Source: Paramoeba atlantica (lineage: Eukaryota > Discosea). Taken from it: 64,000 nt of DNA. Below the pieces are notes generated by a model, which worked only from the letters and a program-made list of their open reading frames with translations, had not been told where the DNA came from and ran no database searches. Location of the stretch: the NCBI GenBank assembly GCA_977017575.1, contig CDRNVI010000139.1, positions 124,001 through 188,000 on the forward strand, read 5' to 3'. Below are positions 63,373 to 64,000 of this stretch, piece after piece; within the stretch, counting starts at the first letter, position 1, and every line of letters begins with the position of its first letter. Both the position numbers and the translations under genes were made by a program.

Positions 63373-64000
63373 ATGGATGATGGTTTAGATGAAAACCCAG
63401 TTTCTGATGGGTTGAAGAAAGAACCCAGAAAGAGAGAAAGGGACCTTGATGATGATGATGATGATCGAGACTATGATCGGAAGGACAGGGAACGACGAAG
63501 AGATCGCGACAGAGACAGCAGAAGAGACAGAGACAGAGACAGAGACAGAGATCGAGACAGGGACAGAGACAGAGATAGCAGAAGAGATAGAGACAGAGAT
63601 CGTGACAGGGACAGAGATCGTGGGAGAGATAGTAGAAGAGACCGAGACCGTTATCGTGAAAGGGATCGGGAGAGAGACAGAGACAGGGATCGAAAAAGTT
63701 ATGGTAAGAGTCCATCACCACCACCACGAAAACGGAGGCGAGAGAGAAAGGCACCTACAGGTTGGGATCAAGCTCCATCCCTTGCACTTCCAAGCCTTGG
63801 ATTTTCGAACGGTCCAGCACCAACAGCAGGTAATCAAACTTTCCCTTCTTCTCTCCTTTTCTTTTACTTATCCTTCCTTGTTGAACCAAAAACTCACACT
63901 CATATCTTCCTTTTGTCCAATCTTAAAGTTCCTGAGGTTCCCCAACAACCATCTCAGCTTCAACTTGCTGCCATTGGAGGTTTGATGAATCCTGCTCAAA
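63373..64000 (+). CDS. U2AF large-subunit-like splicing factor, 3' end beyond the window
   Basis: Starts MDDGLDENPVSDGLKKEP, then about 80 residues of RD/RS-type repeats (DRERRRDRDRDSRRDRDRD and similar), then KSPSPPPRKRRRERKAPTGW with DQAPSLALPSL after it. A basic stretch followed by W-D is a UHM-ligand-motif arrangement like that before the first RRM in U2AF65, which binds the U2AF35 UHM or SF1. One intron (GTAATC to AAAG, about 63830-63926) leads to VPEVPQQPSQLQLAAIGGLM, cut by the edge. RRMs would follow outside. Other RS/RD proteins (RBM39-like) are possible. U2AF65 binds the polypyrimidine tract, abundant in these introns. Confidence 0.65.
   Translation, partial: MDDGLDENPVSDGLKKEPRKRERDLDDDDDDRDYDRKDRERRRDRDRDSRRDRDRDRDRDRDRDRDRDSRRDRDRDRDRDRDRGRDSRRDRDRYRERDRERDRDRDRKSYGKSPSPPPRKRRRERKAPTGWDQAPSLALPSLGFSNGPAPTAGNQTFPSSLLFFYLSFLVEPKTHTHIFLLSNLKVPEVPQQPSQLQLAAIGGLMNPAQ

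Noticed and set aside
63266-63754. Cys/Leu-rich open frame antisense to the U2AF65-like gene.
   Set aside because: It is the complement of the RD/RS repeat (GACAGAGA), which reads as CLC/LCL; composition alone explains it.
1-64000. CRISPR arrays, prokaryotic operons, ribosomal RNA genes, retroviral or Polinton-like elements.
   Set aside because: No spaced direct repeats of CRISPR type, no rRNA-like segments, and no integrase, reverse transcriptase or capsid-like frames seen.

Overview
The window is nuclear DNA of a free-living-type protist with very compact genes. The sequence is AT-rich, intergenic gaps are mostly 25 to 450 bp, and most genes are broken by many short T-rich introns (usually 50-100 bp) ending in AG. 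The standard code fits throughout, and TAA, TGA and TAG all serve as stops. Gene content (an SH2-bearing SHK-type kinase, an ankyrin-TKL kinase, an RGS-RhoGEF, a UFM1 E2, VPS13, PAS sensors) suggests a unicellular eukaryote with rich signalling. The kinase-then-SH2 order is best known from Dictyostelium and other Amoebozoa, so an amoebozoan is my leading guess, not a proven one. I saw no prokaryotic operons, no CRISPR array and no retroviral or LTR-type element.

Layout. 0-8.6 kb: the 3'-truncated mitochondrial valine-degradation gene HIBCH (minus), a convergent inverted pair of MFS transporters, and an ankyrin-repeat TKL kinase. 8.8-25.3 kb: one giant VPS13 lipid-transfer gene that hosts five tRNA genes in its introns (one tRNA-Leu(CAA) and a tandem array of four tRNA-Arg(TCG)), with a tRNA-Phe just behind it. 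25.8-34 kb: a fucosyltransferase-like secretory protein, a GST, an unknown protein, an SDR, and three tandem copies of an unrecognised 140-residue protein family. A 396-bp insertion lies between copies 2 and 3. 34-48.1 kb: SHK-like kinase-SH2, a small basic protein, UFC1, a SET protein, a SAM-PB1-PAS sensor, a VHS-GAT (TOM1-like) sorting adaptor and an RGS-DH-PH-DEP exchange factor. 47.8-49 kb: two divergent EF-hand light-chain-like genes.

49-57.3 kb is a rearranged region. A CPSF6-like RRM gene and a convergent secreted Cache-domain protein have had their abutting 3' ends duplicated about 5 kb downstream. The copy of the RRM gene is decayed. The copy of the Cache gene's Cys-rich tail is now fused to a three-helix membrane protein. 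A DDE-transposase-like gene and a 5' fragment of a FrnE/DsbA-like gene lie between source and copy.

57.6-60.4 kb is a complete-looking hAT DNA transposon with TIRs, a perfect 8-bp target duplication, a spliced transposase and a small antisense ORF with a PCNA-binding (PIP-box-like) motif. It sits about 100 bp upstream of the essential snRNP gene SmD1. The window ends with an extended-SDR epimerase/dehydratase and the 5' part of a U2AF65-like splicing factor.

Themes: splicing and 3'-end processing factors (SmD1, U2AF65-like, CPSF6-like) and membrane/cytoskeletal signalling. Many 5' splice sites are GTTTTT-like rather than GTAAGT or GTATGT.
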